From positions 1 to 60,144 of the forward strand of contig SFSZ01000002.1 of assembly GCA_004563275.1 (NCBI GenBank): DNA of 60,144 bases, read 5' to 3'. The translations under genes were made by a program, and so were the position numbers. Positions 9,436 through 17,952 of this stretch are shown piece after piece; the stretch's first letter is position 1, and each line of letters begins with the position of its first letter. The notes under the pieces are model-generated. The model did no database searches. It saw only the letters and a list, made by a program, of their open reading frames with translations, and was not told the DNA's origin. Source of the DNA: a bacterium. GTDB taxonomy: Bacteria; Bacillota_I; Bacilli_A; RF39; UBA660.

Positions 9436-9483
9436 TTTACTTCCTTTAATAGTTATATTAACTAAAACTTTTTGATTTCCTTT

Positions 9484-9511
9484 AAAAAAAGATAACTTTT
9501 TTAGTTATCTT
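9484..9511 (-). terminator. Terminator of the pssA operon
   Basis: A GATAACT/AGTTATC stem (9491-9497 with 9503-9509) with a T-rich loop and a T tract on the minus strand just behind the pssA stop. Confidence 0.8.
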
Positions 9512-10141
9512 CTATTTAAAAAATATTATTTTAGCAAGTACAGCAATTATAAGTAGTATTCCTAGAACTGATAAAATAACTTTACCTTTGTCATCTAATT
9601 TCTTTATTTTTATTCTATAAATAAATGATATTCCTACTATTATAAAGAATATTGATGAAATTATAGGGAAATGTTCAAACTTATTAAAGAAACAAATTAG
9701 ATAAACAATAGGATAAATAATTGATATTGTTGTTATTGGAGCACCAATAAAATACCCTTTTTCACTTTTATTACAAATATCTAATGTGTTAAAGTAGGCA
9801 AGTCTTATCATTCCACATAGGGAATAGAAAATCATAGCTACCCAAGCTAGATAACAGTTTTTTGGTAAACATGTTACTGTTAATACTAATGGAAATACTC
9901 CAAATGAGATTAAATCTGATAGTGAATCTAATTGAACTCCATAAACATTTTGTTCTTTAGTAGATTCTCTTCTTCTTGCTAATTTTCCATCAAATGCATC
10001 ACAAATTCCAGAAAGAATTAAGCAAAATATTGGTAATAATTTATTTCCATTAATGGCAAAAACAATTCCTAATAGTGCCATTGATGTTCCTGTCATTGTA
10101 AGAAAATCACAATCACGATAGTATCCGATAATTTTTTTCAT
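9512..10141 (-). CDS. pssA: CDP-diacylglycerol-serine O-phosphatidyltransferase
   Basis: A 209-residue membrane enzyme of the CDP-alcohol phosphatidyltransferase family. The catalytic motif is complete: Asp48, Asp51-Gly52, Ala55-Arg56, Gly68, Asp72 and Asp76, with a slightly longer gap than usual between Arg and Gly. The LDSLSDLISFGV segment is typical of phosphatidylserine synthase rather than PgsA. Six or so hydrophobic segments follow. It is 11 bases behind the HAD-GtrA fusion gene and surely cotranscribed with it; no psd gene is visible. Confidence 0.88.
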   Translation of the reverse strand: MKKIIGYYRDCDFLTMTGTSMALLGIVFAINGNKLLPIFCLILSGICDAFDGKLARRRESTKEQNVYGVQLDSLSDLISFGVFPLVLTVTCLPKNCYLAWVAMIFYSLCGMIRLAYFNTLDICNKSEKGYFIGAPITTISIIYPIVYLICFFNKFEHFPIISSIFFIIVGISFIYRIKIKKLDDKGKVILSVLGILLIIAVLAKIIFFK

Positions 10142-10152
10142 ATTTTCACTCC

Positions 10153-11148
10153 TTATTTTTTTCTAAATACAATTAATTTACTTATAATGTAATTAGCAAT
10201 AACTATAATAAATTGAACAATTATTTTAGCTATTAATTCATCTATTTTCATGAATTTTACCATTAAAACTATTAGTCCGGTATCTAATAATAGTGTTAAT
10301 ACTCTAGAACCTGTAAATGAGATGAATTCTTTAATTACGTTTTTATTTTTACTTCTAAAAACAAATAATCTGTTAGTGTAGTAAGCAAATAGTACTGCAC
10401 AAATCCAAGATAAGATATTCGATGTTATTAAATCTAAATCCATGGCTTTTGAGCATAAGCCAAATGTGACAATACTTACTAGAGTTGTTAAACCGCCAAC
10501 TATTAAATAATTCCATAGTTCTTCATTTTTGTGATAAATGTCCCAACACCAATTCCATAATCTAACAATAAAATTAGGTTTATATGTTTTATAATCATAA
10601 ATTGTATTCTTCTTAATAAAATAACTTTTGTTGGCTAAGTCTAATAATGGTTTATCGTTTAAACTATCACTATACATTTCTTCAATAATAGCATCTTTAT
10701 ATAATTCTCTAAATCTTTTTACTTTTTCTTCTTTATAATTATTTGGTTTATTAAAATGTCCAGTTTTTTTATCTACATCGGAAGCTATTAAATCTTTGAC
10801 TTTTAATTCTTTACAAATTGGATTTAATAGAAATTCTGGTGATGCAGATATAATTATGTCATTCTTATGATCTTTAATCATGTAGAAGTTTTTTAGTTTT
10901 GTTTTATGCTCTTTCCAGAAGTTTTTTACTTCTTTATCAATATCATCAATATAGTTTACAAAAGAAAAAATATATTCTTTTAATTCAGTAACTGTTATTA
11001 ACTTTAATTTATATTTTATAAATTTTAATCCGATTTTTGGTAACATCTTTTTAATTTTAGGATTCTTTTTAAGACAATATTTAAAAAAGTCTACAGATGA
11101 ATCGCCATCATAAATTGTGCCATCAAAATCATATAAATATAATTTCAT
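10153..11148 (-). CDS. HAD-family phosphatase fused to a GtrA-like membrane domain
   Basis: A 331-residue two-domain protein. Residues 1 to about 190 form a HAD-IB-like phosphatase: nucleophile motif YDFDGTIYDGDSS (Asp7, Asp9), the SASPEF motif, and a late SDSLNDKPLL motif carrying the metal-binding Asp. Residues about 205-331 contain four membrane helices starting with NYLIVGGLTTLVSI, the GtrA pattern; GtrA proteins are thought to flip polyprenyl-phosphate-linked sugars. The fusion plus the pssA neighbour suggests a job in phospholipid or lipid-linked sugar metabolism (inference). A -10-like TACAAT lies just upstream. Confidence 0.85.
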   Translation of the reverse strand: MKLYLYDFDGTIYDGDSSVDFFKYCLKKNPKIKKMLPKIGLKFIKYKLKLITVTELKEYIFSFVNYIDDIDKEVKNFWKEHKTKLKNFYMIKDHKNDIIISASPEFLLNPICKELKVKDLIASDVDKKTGHFNKPNNYKEEKVKRFRELYKDAIIEEMYSDSLNDKPLLDLANKSYFIKKNTIYDYKTYKPNFIVRLWNWCWDIYHKNEELWNYLIVGGLTTLVSIVTFGLCSKAMDLDLITSNILSWICAVLFAYYTNRLFVFRSKNKNVIKEFISFTGSRVLTLLLDTGLIVLMVKFMKIDELIAKIIVQFIIVIANYIISKLIVFRKK

Positions 11149-11172
11149 ACTTCATCACAATATTATTGTATC

Positions 11173-11221
11173 AAAAAAATCAGCTTTAATAAATAGAAAG
11201 CAATCTATTTAAGTGCTGATT
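11173..11221 (-). terminator. Terminator of tagO-like gene
   Basis: A long hairpin, with ATCAGC/GCTGAT outer and AAATAG/CTATTT inner stems, followed by seven T on the minus strand. Confidence 0.85.
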
Positions 11222-12267
11222 TACTTGTCTTTTTTATTATGTTTAAATAATATGTCGGTTTTAAATATTAAAATTAATGTTATTATTAATAATATTGAAT
11301 AAAGTATGATGGCTAATTTGTTATCTCCTAGGGCATATAATATTGATATTAAAGCACATAGTAAATTAAATGCATACATTATTAATACGGTCTTTTTGGT
11401 TGATTTATTTAATTTTAATAATTGATGATGTAAATGTTCTTTATCAGGTGCTCCAATGTTTTCTCCTTTAAGTAATCTTCTAAATATTGCTAGTATAGTA
11501 TCTAGGATTGGTAAAAATAAGATTAAGATAGGAATTATTAATGATGTTACTGTAGCTCCTTTATAGCCTAATAGAGCTGTAACAGATATCATAAATCCTA
11601 AGAACATACTTCCAGTATCTCCCATAAATATAGAAGCTGGATTAAAGTTATAAGCTAGAAATCCTAGGGTTGATCCTAACATAATTACACATAATATTAC
11701 ATCTAAACCATTTAGCCTATCTAAATAAAATGCTATAACTGAGATTGTTAAAAAGAATATTGAACTGGTTCCGGCTGCTAATCCATCTAAACCATCAATT
11801 AAATTAACGGCATTTATTATTGATACAATAAGTAAGACTGCAAGTGGATAACCCCAAGCGCCAAAAACTATTTCTAAACCGAAAATACTAACCATATCGA
11901 TATAAATATGGCCATAGAATACGACAATACATGCGGCAATAGTTTGAACTAAGAATTTATATCTGGCTGGTACTGGTTTGATATCATCACAAATTCCTAA
12001 TGCGATGATTATAAAACTACCAATTAAGATTGATATCATTTGCGTTGTAACTTGGCCAAAACACATGTAACCAATTAAGAATGATAAGAATATAGCTAGG
12101 CCACCTAATCTAGGAATTGGTTTTTTATGAACTTTTCTTTCGTTTGGATAATCGATTGCGCCAATATGATGAGCAACTTTCTTTACAATTGGTACTAATA
12201 TCAAACTTGATATTAAGGTTGTTAATAGAATTAAAAATACATTATGACCATTAACTATATATGACAT
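11221..12267 (-). CDS. tagO: Undecaprenyl-phosphate GlcNAc-1-phosphate transferase (TagO/WecA type)
   Basis: A 348-residue polytopic enzyme of the MraY/WecA family that starts wall teichoic acid or other polyprenyl-linked glycan synthesis. Family motifs seen: GLAIFLSF and KKPIPRLGG near the N-terminus, LIDGLDGLAAG in the middle, NPASIFMGDTGSMFLGF with its metal-binding Asp, and the His-rich DKEHLHHQLL loop of GlcNAc-type enzymes. About ten membrane helices. Single-gene unit with AGAAGGTGAT before the ATG. Whether the product feeds teichoic acid or another glycan cannot be told here. Confidence 0.9.
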   Translation of the reverse strand: MSYIVNGHNVFLILLTTLISSLILVPIVKKVAHHIGAIDYPNERKVHKKPIPRLGGLAIFLSFLIGYMCFGQVTTQMISILIGSFIIIALGICDDIKPVPARYKFLVQTIAACIVVFYGHIYIDMVSIFGLEIVFGAWGYPLAVLLIVSIINAVNLIDGLDGLAAGTSSIFFLTISVIAFYLDRLNGLDVILCVIMLGSTLGFLAYNFNPASIFMGDTGSMFLGFMISVTALLGYKGATVTSLIIPILILFLPILDTILAIFRRLLKGENIGAPDKEHLHHQLLKLNKSTKKTVLIMYAFNLLCALISILYALGDNKLAIILYSILLIITLILIFKTDILFKHNKKDK

Positions 12268-12304
12268 ATTATCACCTTCTTTAATTATTATAACAAAATT
12301 TTAG

Positions 12305-12334
12305 CAAAATAAATAGCAAACATAAGAGTTTGCT
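12305..12334 (-). terminator. Terminator behind the membrane-anchored hypothetical gene
   Basis: An AGCAAAC/GTTTGCT hairpin (12315-12321 with 12328-12334), overlapping the stop codon, with a weak T-rich tail. Confidence 0.65.
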
Positions 12335-12980
12335 AACATTTCCAACCTTTATTATGATCTAAATTGGCAATTTTTTGAATTGTATTTTTTTCTAAATTGA
12401 TTTCAAATACTTCGACTACTTCTCCTTCTTTACCATTTGATTTTAATCCTTTGCATGAAGGAGTTCCATAATAAACTTTCTTTCCAGAAATAAGTGGTTT
12501 GGCATTACTATCGATATTTACATTTGATAAAAGAACTACATTGTTGTTTGTTACAACAGAAATAGCATTTTTTGATTCAAATAATATTCCTTTATTATTA
12601 AGACTATATGCTTCAATATCATTATTTTCTTTAAGAGAAAGTAATTGTTTATCACCTACAGAGAAATTTACTTTATTATCAACTATTTCAACATTAATAA
12701 TTTTATTATAATAATCAAATTTACCATCATTACTATCCATATTAAATATTAATTTTGGTTCGATTATTTCTTTTAATTTTTTGTGTTTAACTTTATCTTC
12801 TAGGTATGATTTTAATGTAGTTTGTGACGAATGTTCAATTTTGATTCCATTTACAATTTCAATAGATTCTTTGGAATTATCTTTTTTATTAGTAGAATTT
12901 TTTTTAATTAAAATTATTCCTACAATTAATAAGATAATAATTATAAATACACCCAGATATAATAATTTTTTATTCTTCAT
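12333..12980 (-). CDS. Membrane-anchored extracytoplasmic protein of unknown function
   Basis: A 215-residue protein not recognised. A short basic N-terminus, one membrane helix (about 6-25), a Lys/Ser/Asn-rich linker, then a soluble domain of repeated short beta-strand-like segments (VNFSVGDKQLLSL, GILFESKN, VVLLSNVNI, KVYYGTPSC), which hints at a small beta-propeller or beta-sandwich. It has two cysteines in the mature part, one of them the last residue. The ATG at 12978-12980 has a good AGAGGT site; a longer reading frame reaches back into truA but lacks one. It is probably cotranscribed with truA. Confidence 0.7.
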   Translation of the reverse strand: MKNKKLLYLGVFIIIILLIVGIILIKKNSTNKKDNSKESIEIVNGIKIEHSSQTTLKSYLEDKVKHKKLKEIIEPKLIFNMDSNDGKFDYYNKIINVEIVDNKVNFSVGDKQLLSLKENNDIEAYSLNNKGILFESKNAISVVTNNNVVLLSNVNIDSNAKPLISGKKVYYGTPSCKGLKSNGKEGEVVEVFEINLEKNTIQKIANLDHNKGWKC

Positions 12981-13030
12981 TTGGTACCTCTCTATTATCT
13001 TAATAACTATATCTTTTATTTTGAAAAATG

Positions 13031-13747
13031 TCAATATTTAACATTTCTTAAGTATAATCCATTTGGAGGAACAGTTATATAATTATGTTTTTTGCCTTCA
13101 AGCATTTCTTTGATATAAATTGGTGGCATTTTTTCTTCGCCAACTGATATTAGAGCTCCTACCATATTTCTAACCATATATCTATAGAAGCTTTTACCTT
13201 CAAACCTTATTAATAAGATGTCTTTTCTTTTATAAAATTTTATTTTATATATAACACTATTATAATTTTCTCTTTCTCCTGAAACAAATTCTTTATATGA
13301 ATGAAATCCTAAGAGATATTTTGATGCTTGTCTCATCTTTCTAATATTTAATTTATGACAATAATTATAGATATAGTCATTATCTATTGGATCGTATTCT
13401 CCTAAATTTATAACATATTCATAATACTTCTTTTTTACATCAAAACGAGCGTGAAAATTATCATTTACTTCAATAACTGAGTTAACGTATATGGCTGGAT
13501 CAATTAATGAATTTAAGGCTTCTTTTATATGATCTGTGGGGATATTAACATTTAAATCGAATGATATATATTGATTAAAAGCATGAACTCCTCGATCAGT
13601 TCTTCCAGATCCTTTAACATATACTATAGTTTTATTAATTTTAGTTAGGGCTTTTTCTAATTCACTTTGAACTGTTTTATGATTTTTTAATTTTTGAAAG
13701 CCATAAAATTTACTTCCATCATAACTGATACTTGCTAAATATCTCAT
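13031..13747 (-). CDS. truA: tRNA pseudouridine synthase A
   Basis: A 238-residue TruA, which makes pseudouridine at positions 38-40 of the tRNA anticodon arm. The catalytic motif GSGRTDRGVHA contains Asp51; the C-terminal FLYHQIR-like region reads FYRYMVRNMVG. The start codon overlaps the end of the upstream EcfA2-like gene by one base, the same linkage as in the Bacilli cluster ecfA1-ecfA2-ecfT-truA. Confidence 0.96.
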   Translation of the reverse strand: MRYLASISYDGSKFYGFQKLKNHKTVQSELEKALTKINKTIVYVKGSGRTDRGVHAFNQYISFDLNVNIPTDHIKEALNSLIDPAIYVNSVIEVNDNFHARFDVKKKYYEYVINLGEYDPIDNDYIYNYCHKLNIRKMRQASKYLLGFHSYKEFVSGERENYNSVIYKIKFYKRKDILLIRFEGKSFYRYMVRNMVGALISVGEEKMPPIYIKEMLEGKKHNYITVPPNGLYLRNVKY

Positions 13748-14364
13748 TAAAAGACACTCCTATAAATTCCTTTTAATAATTCCTTGTTATCTAAGGTATA
13801 TTCTAAATTAGCACCTTTTTCATTTGCCATATCAATGAATGTAATAATTGGAGGTTTATCTATGAAACCTTGTTTAATTGCGGTAAGAATATCACCTTGA
13901 TATTTAATAACTTTATTTTTAGATATTATAATATGTTTGGTAGTTTTATTAATAAAATTAATATCGTTAGATATTATTATAAAATTTGTTTTATGTTCAG
14001 CATTGACCGTTTTAATTAGTTTAGATATTTTAGATTTAATTTTACTATTAAAGCCTAAATCAAAATTATTTAAGATTATAACTTCTGGTTCTAGAGAGAT
14101 TGTATAAAGTAATAACGCTAATTTATATTCTCCGTAACTTAAATCATTAGTTTTTTTCTTTAATAAATCGGCGGTTATATTTAGAATTTGATTATACATT
14201 TTATTCTTAGGGATGTATCTACTTACTTTTGAATTTTTTTTTATTGTAGGAATTTTAATTTCATCTAGTAAAACTGTTAGGTCTTTGATTTCACCATAAA
14301 AGCCAATAAAATTTTTACTAGAAAAGTAGTTTGTACTAGCTTTTTTTACATACATTATTTCCAT
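13747..14364 (-). CDS. Degenerate EcfA2-like ABC ATPase homologue
   Basis: A 205-residue relative of the ECF transporter ATPase EcfA2 that has lost its catalytic motifs. The Walker A region reads GFYGEIKD (21-28), keeping three positions but with Ile for the second Gly and Asp for Ser/Thr. The signature is LSYGEYK (75-81), Walker B ends IILNN instead of ILDEP, and the H-loop is ISND. The C-terminal pattern GDILTAI...KPPIITFIDMANEKG matches the end of EcfA2, which argues for descent rather than chance. The frame is open, starts within the end of the EcfA1-like gene (10-base overlap) and runs into truA, so it is still organised as a translated gene. It cannot be an ordinary ATPase. Confidence 0.75.
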   Translation of the reverse strand: MEIMYVKKASTNYFSSKNFIGFYGEIKDLTVLLDEIKIPTIKKNSKVSRYIPKNKMYNQILNITADLLKKKTNDLSYGEYKLALLLYTISLEPEVIILNNFDLGFNSKIKSKISKLIKTVNAEHKTNFIIISNDINFINKTTKHIIISKNKVIKYQGDILTAIKQGFIDKPPIITFIDMANEKGANLEYTLDNKELLKGIYRSVF

Positions 14365-15101
14365 AATTCACCTACTAATGCTTTCATATCAAAATATTTT
14401 TCCTTTAGTAAATCATAGTAATTTAAATTGGTACTCATTTCAACAATAAAAGGAAGATGCATTCCTATTTTAGATAAATATTTATCGTCTGATAAGATAA
14501 TATCTGATGGTTCATATGCAACAACATGATTGTTATCTAAGATAATAATATCTGTTCCATATAATAATTCTTCTGGATTAGTTGTAACATTTAATATACA
14601 AATTTTATTATTTTTAGCATATTTTATTATTTTTAATTTTTGACTTGTAGTTAAGTATGTTAACATATCATCAATACCTAAAATACTTGGATTAATTATT
14701 AATAAAGATAAAATTTTAATAAATGCTTTTTCGTAAATTGTTAAATATTCAATTTTTGATTCTAGTAATTCTTCAATATCAAAAAATTTAGAAAATCTCT
14801 CAATGTTTTTATAAGCTACTTCTGGTGTTATATTTAATATATTTTGATAATATAATAATTCCTCTTTAACATAATTTGTTTTAAAATCAAAGTTATTTAA
14901 AACAGCTGCGATGTTCTTTCTTAAAAATTCAATATCTAAGTTACTTACTGGTGTATCATCTATCATTATATTGGAAGAATGAGTTTGATTTATTAATGTT
15001 TTTAAAATAAGTGTCTTTCCACTACTCATTGTTCCGATTATGTTGATAAATGGTGTTAATTTAATTTCTAAATCATAATCTTTGAAATATATTTTTTTCA
15101 T
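14355..15101 (-). CDS. Degenerate EcfA1-like ABC ATPase homologue
   Basis: A 248-residue relative of EcfA1. Walker A is intact (GTMSSGKT, residues 23-30), so nucleotide binding is possible. The Q-loop Gln is missing (VLNN), the signature LSGGQKQ is replaced by LTIYEKA (120-126), the Walker B end reads GIDDM with Asp for the catalytic Glu, and the H-loop His is absent (NVTTNP). The C-terminus SKIGMHLPFIVEMS and LVGELWK closely follows EcfA1. Expected partners EcfT and an S component are not encoded here. A ribosome binding site (GGGGTGATAA) precedes the ATG, so expression is likely; present function is unknown. Confidence 0.75.
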   Translation of the reverse strand: MKKIYFKDYDLEIKLTPFINIIGTMSSGKTLILKTLINQTHSSNIMIDDTPVSNLDIEFLRKNIAAVLNNFDFKTNYVKEELLYYQNILNITPEVAYKNIERFSKFFDIEELLESKIEYLTIYEKAFIKILSLLIINPSILGIDDMLTYLTTSQKLKIIKYAKNNKICILNVTTNPEELLYGTDIIILDNNHVVAYEPSDIILSDDKYLSKIGMHLPFIVEMSTNLNYYDLLKEKYFDMKALVGELWK

Positions 15102-15133
15102 GTTATCACCCCTGCAATTTAATTATATCACAT

Positions 15134-15166
15134 AAAAAAGCATAATAAAAATTTATTGTGCTTTTG
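15134..15166 (-). terminator. Terminator of the C-terminal processing protease gene
   Basis: An 11-base-pair hairpin (AGCATAATAAA against TTTATTGTGCT, one G-T pair) followed by a T tract on the minus strand. Confidence 0.8.
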
Positions 15167-16364
15167 TCATTTCAAATAATGCGGTTTGTAATTGATTGTC
15201 TTTTTCAGGAACGCGATCATTCATATATTCTTCTGATAGATTTACTTCAATGTCAGGAGTTAAACCAACTTCATCAATACAATTACCTTTTGGAGTTAAC
15301 CATTTGGCAGAAGTGTATTTGTACATGGTTCCATCGCTTAAGGTTGATGTTTTTTGAACTTTACCTTTTCCATATGATTTTACACCAACTAATGTTGCTC
15401 CGTAACTATATTTTAAGGCAGATGCAAGAACTTCTGAGGCAGATGCAGAACCATTATTAATTAGCATGTATACTTTATAATTACGACTTTCTTCTGTATC
15501 ATCTACAGTGTCTTCTTTAGTTAATTTATTTTGTAATGAATAGATTAATTTTCCTTTTTGTAAGAACATTTTAGCAATATTAGTTGCGTCTGATAGGTAT
15601 CCACCCGTGTTATTTCTTACATCAATAATTAAACTATTTATTTGTTTTGTTTCAAGATTAGTTAATTCTTTTTTGAATTGTTCGTATGTTGTGTCAGAAA
15701 ATTTATTTATTTTAATATAGCCTACTTTTTGATTATTATATTCTTTGATTTCGGCTGAGATTGAAGGTACATATAATGAAGCTTTTTCTAAATCAAAAGA
15801 TAATATTTTGGAATTTCTGTTAACTTCAATTTTTATTTTTTTACTTTTTTGAATTTCAGATACTGCATCGTTTGATGTTTTGTTAGCCATATCTATATCA
15901 TTTATTTTAGTTATTATATCACCTGGATGAACTCCGGCTTTTTGGGCTGGTGAATCATCAAATACATTAACTATATTTATTTTGCCAGTATCAGTTGTTG
16001 TTACTTCTATTCCAACTCCTTCATATGAACCATTTAATGAGTCATTTAAAATTGTTGTACTATTTTCATTTAAATAAGTTGAATATGGATCTCCTAGGTA
16101 ACTTAACATACCACTTATTGCAGCTTCGACTAGTTTGTTTTCATCAATGTCATCATAGTAGTTTTCTAAAATACTTTTGTATGATTTTTCAAATTCTGCT
16201 AAATATTTTGAATCATTTGAACTGAAGCAATTATCTTTTTTATTATTGTATACTACGCAGCCTGTACTAACACCCATTATTATTGATGCAACAAGGGTAA
16301 TAACAATTACTTCCCATAATTCAAATGTTGGTTTTTTGCTTTTAGTTTTTCTTTTATCCTTCAT
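15153..16364 (-). CDS. S41 family C-terminal processing peptidase with PDZ domain
   Basis: A 403-residue CtpA/CtpB-like serine protease. A basic start, a membrane anchor (about 17-38), a CtpA helical region, a PDZ domain (YEGVGIEV...AQKAGVHPGDIITKIND, about 110-190) and a protease core. The catalytic Ser is in NNGSASASEV and the general-base Lys in YGKGKVQ, the Ser-Lys dyad of this family. In spore formers CtpB cleaves SpoIVFA during engulfment, while other members trim cell-wall enzymes; which role applies cannot be decided. Single-gene unit. Confidence 0.93.
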   Translation of the reverse strand: MKDKRKTKSKKPTFELWEVIVITLVASIIMGVSTGCVVYNNKKDNCFSSNDSKYLAEFEKSYKSILENYYDDIDENKLVEAAISGMLSYLGDPYSTYLNENSTTILNDSLNGSYEGVGIEVTTTDTGKINIVNVFDDSPAQKAGVHPGDIITKINDIDMANKTSNDAVSEIQKSKKIKIEVNRNSKILSFDLEKASLYVPSISAEIKEYNNQKVGYIKINKFSDTTYEQFKKELTNLETKQINSLIIDVRNNTGGYLSDATNIAKMFLQKGKLIYSLQNKLTKEDTVDDTEESRNYKVYMLINNGSASASEVLASALKYSYGATLVGVKSYGKGKVQKTSTLSDGTMYKYTSAKWLTPKGNCIDEVGLTPDIEVNLSEEYMNDRVPEKDNQLQTALFEMTKAQ

Positions 16365-16410
16365 ATTATCATCTCATTTTAATAATAACATAAAAACAAA
16401 TTTTACAAAA

Positions 16411-16437
16411 TAAAAAAAGTGTTAATTTAACACTTTT
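16411..16437 (-). terminator. Terminator of the 16.4-16.9 kb gene
   Basis: A ten-base-pair hairpin AAAGTGTTAA/TTAACACTTT with a T tract on the minus strand. Confidence 0.85.
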
Positions 16438-16913
16438 TCATAATCTGTTACACTTTCATAATATTTAGACACTTTTCCATTTTTAATTAATACTAGAGCA
16501 GAATCTTTTACTTGTACTTCACTTGCTTTTGTTGGTTTTTTATTTGACTTATCACTTACGTAAGGGCTATTGAATTTTGTACTTAAATCAACAAAATATA
16601 TTTTTTTAGCATTATCTTTCTTTTCATAATTAGAAATTAAAGATTGATATTGTGATGCACTTGATGATGTTGAATCGTATAAGAATACGTAGTATTCATC
16701 ATAAGGTCTATTAAACATAGTTCCTACAGTGCATTCTGTATAATCAAATTCTACTGTTGATGTATCTTTATTTTTCTTTGATAAAATTGTATCTGTTAGA
16801 AAATAAAGACCAACAGCTAAAGCAATTAAGATTACAGCTATAATTATTAAATTTCTAATTTCTTTTGTGTCTTCACTATCATATCTTTGTGTTTTTAATC
16901 TTTTTTGTTTCAT
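16422..16913 (-). CDS. Membrane-anchored thioredoxin-fold-like protein without a CxxC motif
   Basis: A 163-residue protein: basic cytoplasmic tail (1-20), one membrane helix (about 22-43) and an external domain whose layout (a YYVFLYDS strand, a helix, IYFVDLS strand, ALVLIKNGKVSKYYE) follows the thioredoxin fold. The redox site region reads YDSTSSSASQY, without cysteines, and the cis-Pro is missing, so disulfide chemistry is unlikely. The only cysteine (CTVG) is near the membrane. A related lipoprotein is at 54055-54498. It has its own promoter and terminator. Confidence 0.65.
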   Translation of the reverse strand: MKQKRLKTQRYDSEDTKEIRNLIIIAVILIALAVGLYFLTDTILSKKNKDTSTVEFDYTECTVGTMFNRPYDEYYVFLYDSTSSSASQYQSLISNYEKKDNAKKIYFVDLSTKFNSPYVSDKSNKKPTKASEVQVKDSALVLIKNGKVSKYYESVTDYEKVLN

Positions 16914-16930
16914 TTTCCCACCTAGTTATT

Positions 16931-16958
16931 ATTTTAACACATATATTTAAATTTTCAA
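16931..16958 (-). promoter_or_regulatory. Promoter of the thioredoxin-fold-like gene
   Basis: The minus strand reads TTGAAA (16953-16958), 16 bases, then TAAAAT (16931-16936) with an upstream TG at the extended -10 position. Confidence 0.6.
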
Positions 16959-16961
16959 AAC

Positions 16962-16989
16962 AAAAAGAAATAGTAGTTAAACTATTTCT
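16962..16989 (-). terminator. Second (distal) hairpin terminator behind the BrkB-type gene
   Basis: A GAAATAGT/ACTATTTC stem with a T-rich tail on the minus strand. It follows another terminator by about 55 bases, with no gene between. Confidence 0.6.
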
Positions 16990-17041
16990 CAAATATTACT
17001 CCACAATATCGTTAGTTCGACAAAACTAGATTGAGATCGTG

Positions 17042-17082
17042 AAAAAATAACATGTACTAAGTAATACTCGTGTACATGTTAT
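17042..17082 (-). terminator. Proximal terminator of the BrkB-type gene
   Basis: A perfect nine-base-pair stem AACATGTAC/GTACATGTT (17049-17057 with 17072-17080) with a 14-base loop and TATTTTTT behind it on the minus strand. Confidence 0.75.
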
Positions 17083-17091
17083 TATTATGCT

Positions 17092-17952
17092 TTATTCTTC
17101 AATATTTATAGAACCTGTTTTTTCCAATTCTTCTTTTTCAACTCTAGTTGTTAAGCTTAATCCGATTACAAAAATAAAACTTAGGAAATATATCCATAAC
17201 ATTAATACTGCTATATTTGATAAGCCTGCATAGAAGATGTCATATCTAGCAAAATGAGATGTATAATATCCATATATTTCTGTTGTTAAAATCCATCCAA
17301 CTGTTGTAAATATGGCACCAAAATTAATTTGTGATGCAGGAATGTGTTTGTCAGGGGCGATAGTAAATATAGTTTTTATAAACGCAAAGATAATTAACCA
17401 AGATATGGGTCCTTGAATAATTTTTAAAATGCTCGTTATGATATTTTTTAAATTAAAGTAATCAAATGCATCTATTATTTTTTCACCAAGAAGTGGAACA
17501 ATAAGTACAAACAGATATAAAACTATTATAAGAAAGGTTAATCCAATAGCTTTGATTCTTCTTTTTAGCCATGTACTTTGTTTAATTCCATATATTTCAT
17601 TGGCTGTAATAATAATAGAATCAGCACTATTTGATGCAAAATATAACATAATTATTATCATGCAAATATAATTAAAATCTAAAGATTTACCACTAATAAT
17701 TGGAACTATTAGTTTTACTATACTTTGATCAAAATTTGCTTTTAAAAATTCTATGATTGTATCTATTGATATGTTAAAGAATGAGGCTCCATAACCAATT
17801 ATTGTTATGATTGGAACTAGGGATAATACTAAGAAAAAGGCCAGTTGTCCTGGCAAAATTGCCATTTCTGGTCTATTTAATATTTCCCAAACTTTTTTTA
17901 TGAATGCTTTAGCACGATTAATTTGTTTACTAAAGGATTTCTTTTTCTTCAT
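17092..17952 (-). CDS. YihY/BrkB family inner membrane protein
   Basis: A 286-residue protein with six hydrophobic segments and the family motif LPGQLAFFLVLSLVPIITI near residue 35, plus the late AVLMLWIYFLS segment. Members were once taken for RNase BN, which is wrong; a transport role is suspected. The start overlaps the end of the GGDEF receptor gene by 23 bases with an AGAGG site 9 bases upstream, so the three genes 20448-17092 form one operon. Confidence 0.92.
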   Translation of the reverse strand: MKKKKSFSKQINRAKAFIKKVWEILNRPEMAILPGQLAFFLVLSLVPIITIIGYGASFFNISIDTIIEFLKANFDQSIVKLIVPIISGKSLDFNYICMIIIMLYFASNSADSIIITANEIYGIKQSTWLKRRIKAIGLTFLIIVLYLFVLIVPLLGEKIIDAFDYFNLKNIITSILKIIQGPISWLIIFAFIKTIFTIAPDKHIPASQINFGAIFTTVGWILTTEIYGYYTSHFARYDIFYAGLSNIAVLMLWIYFLSFIFVIGLSLTTRVEKEELEKTGSINIEE

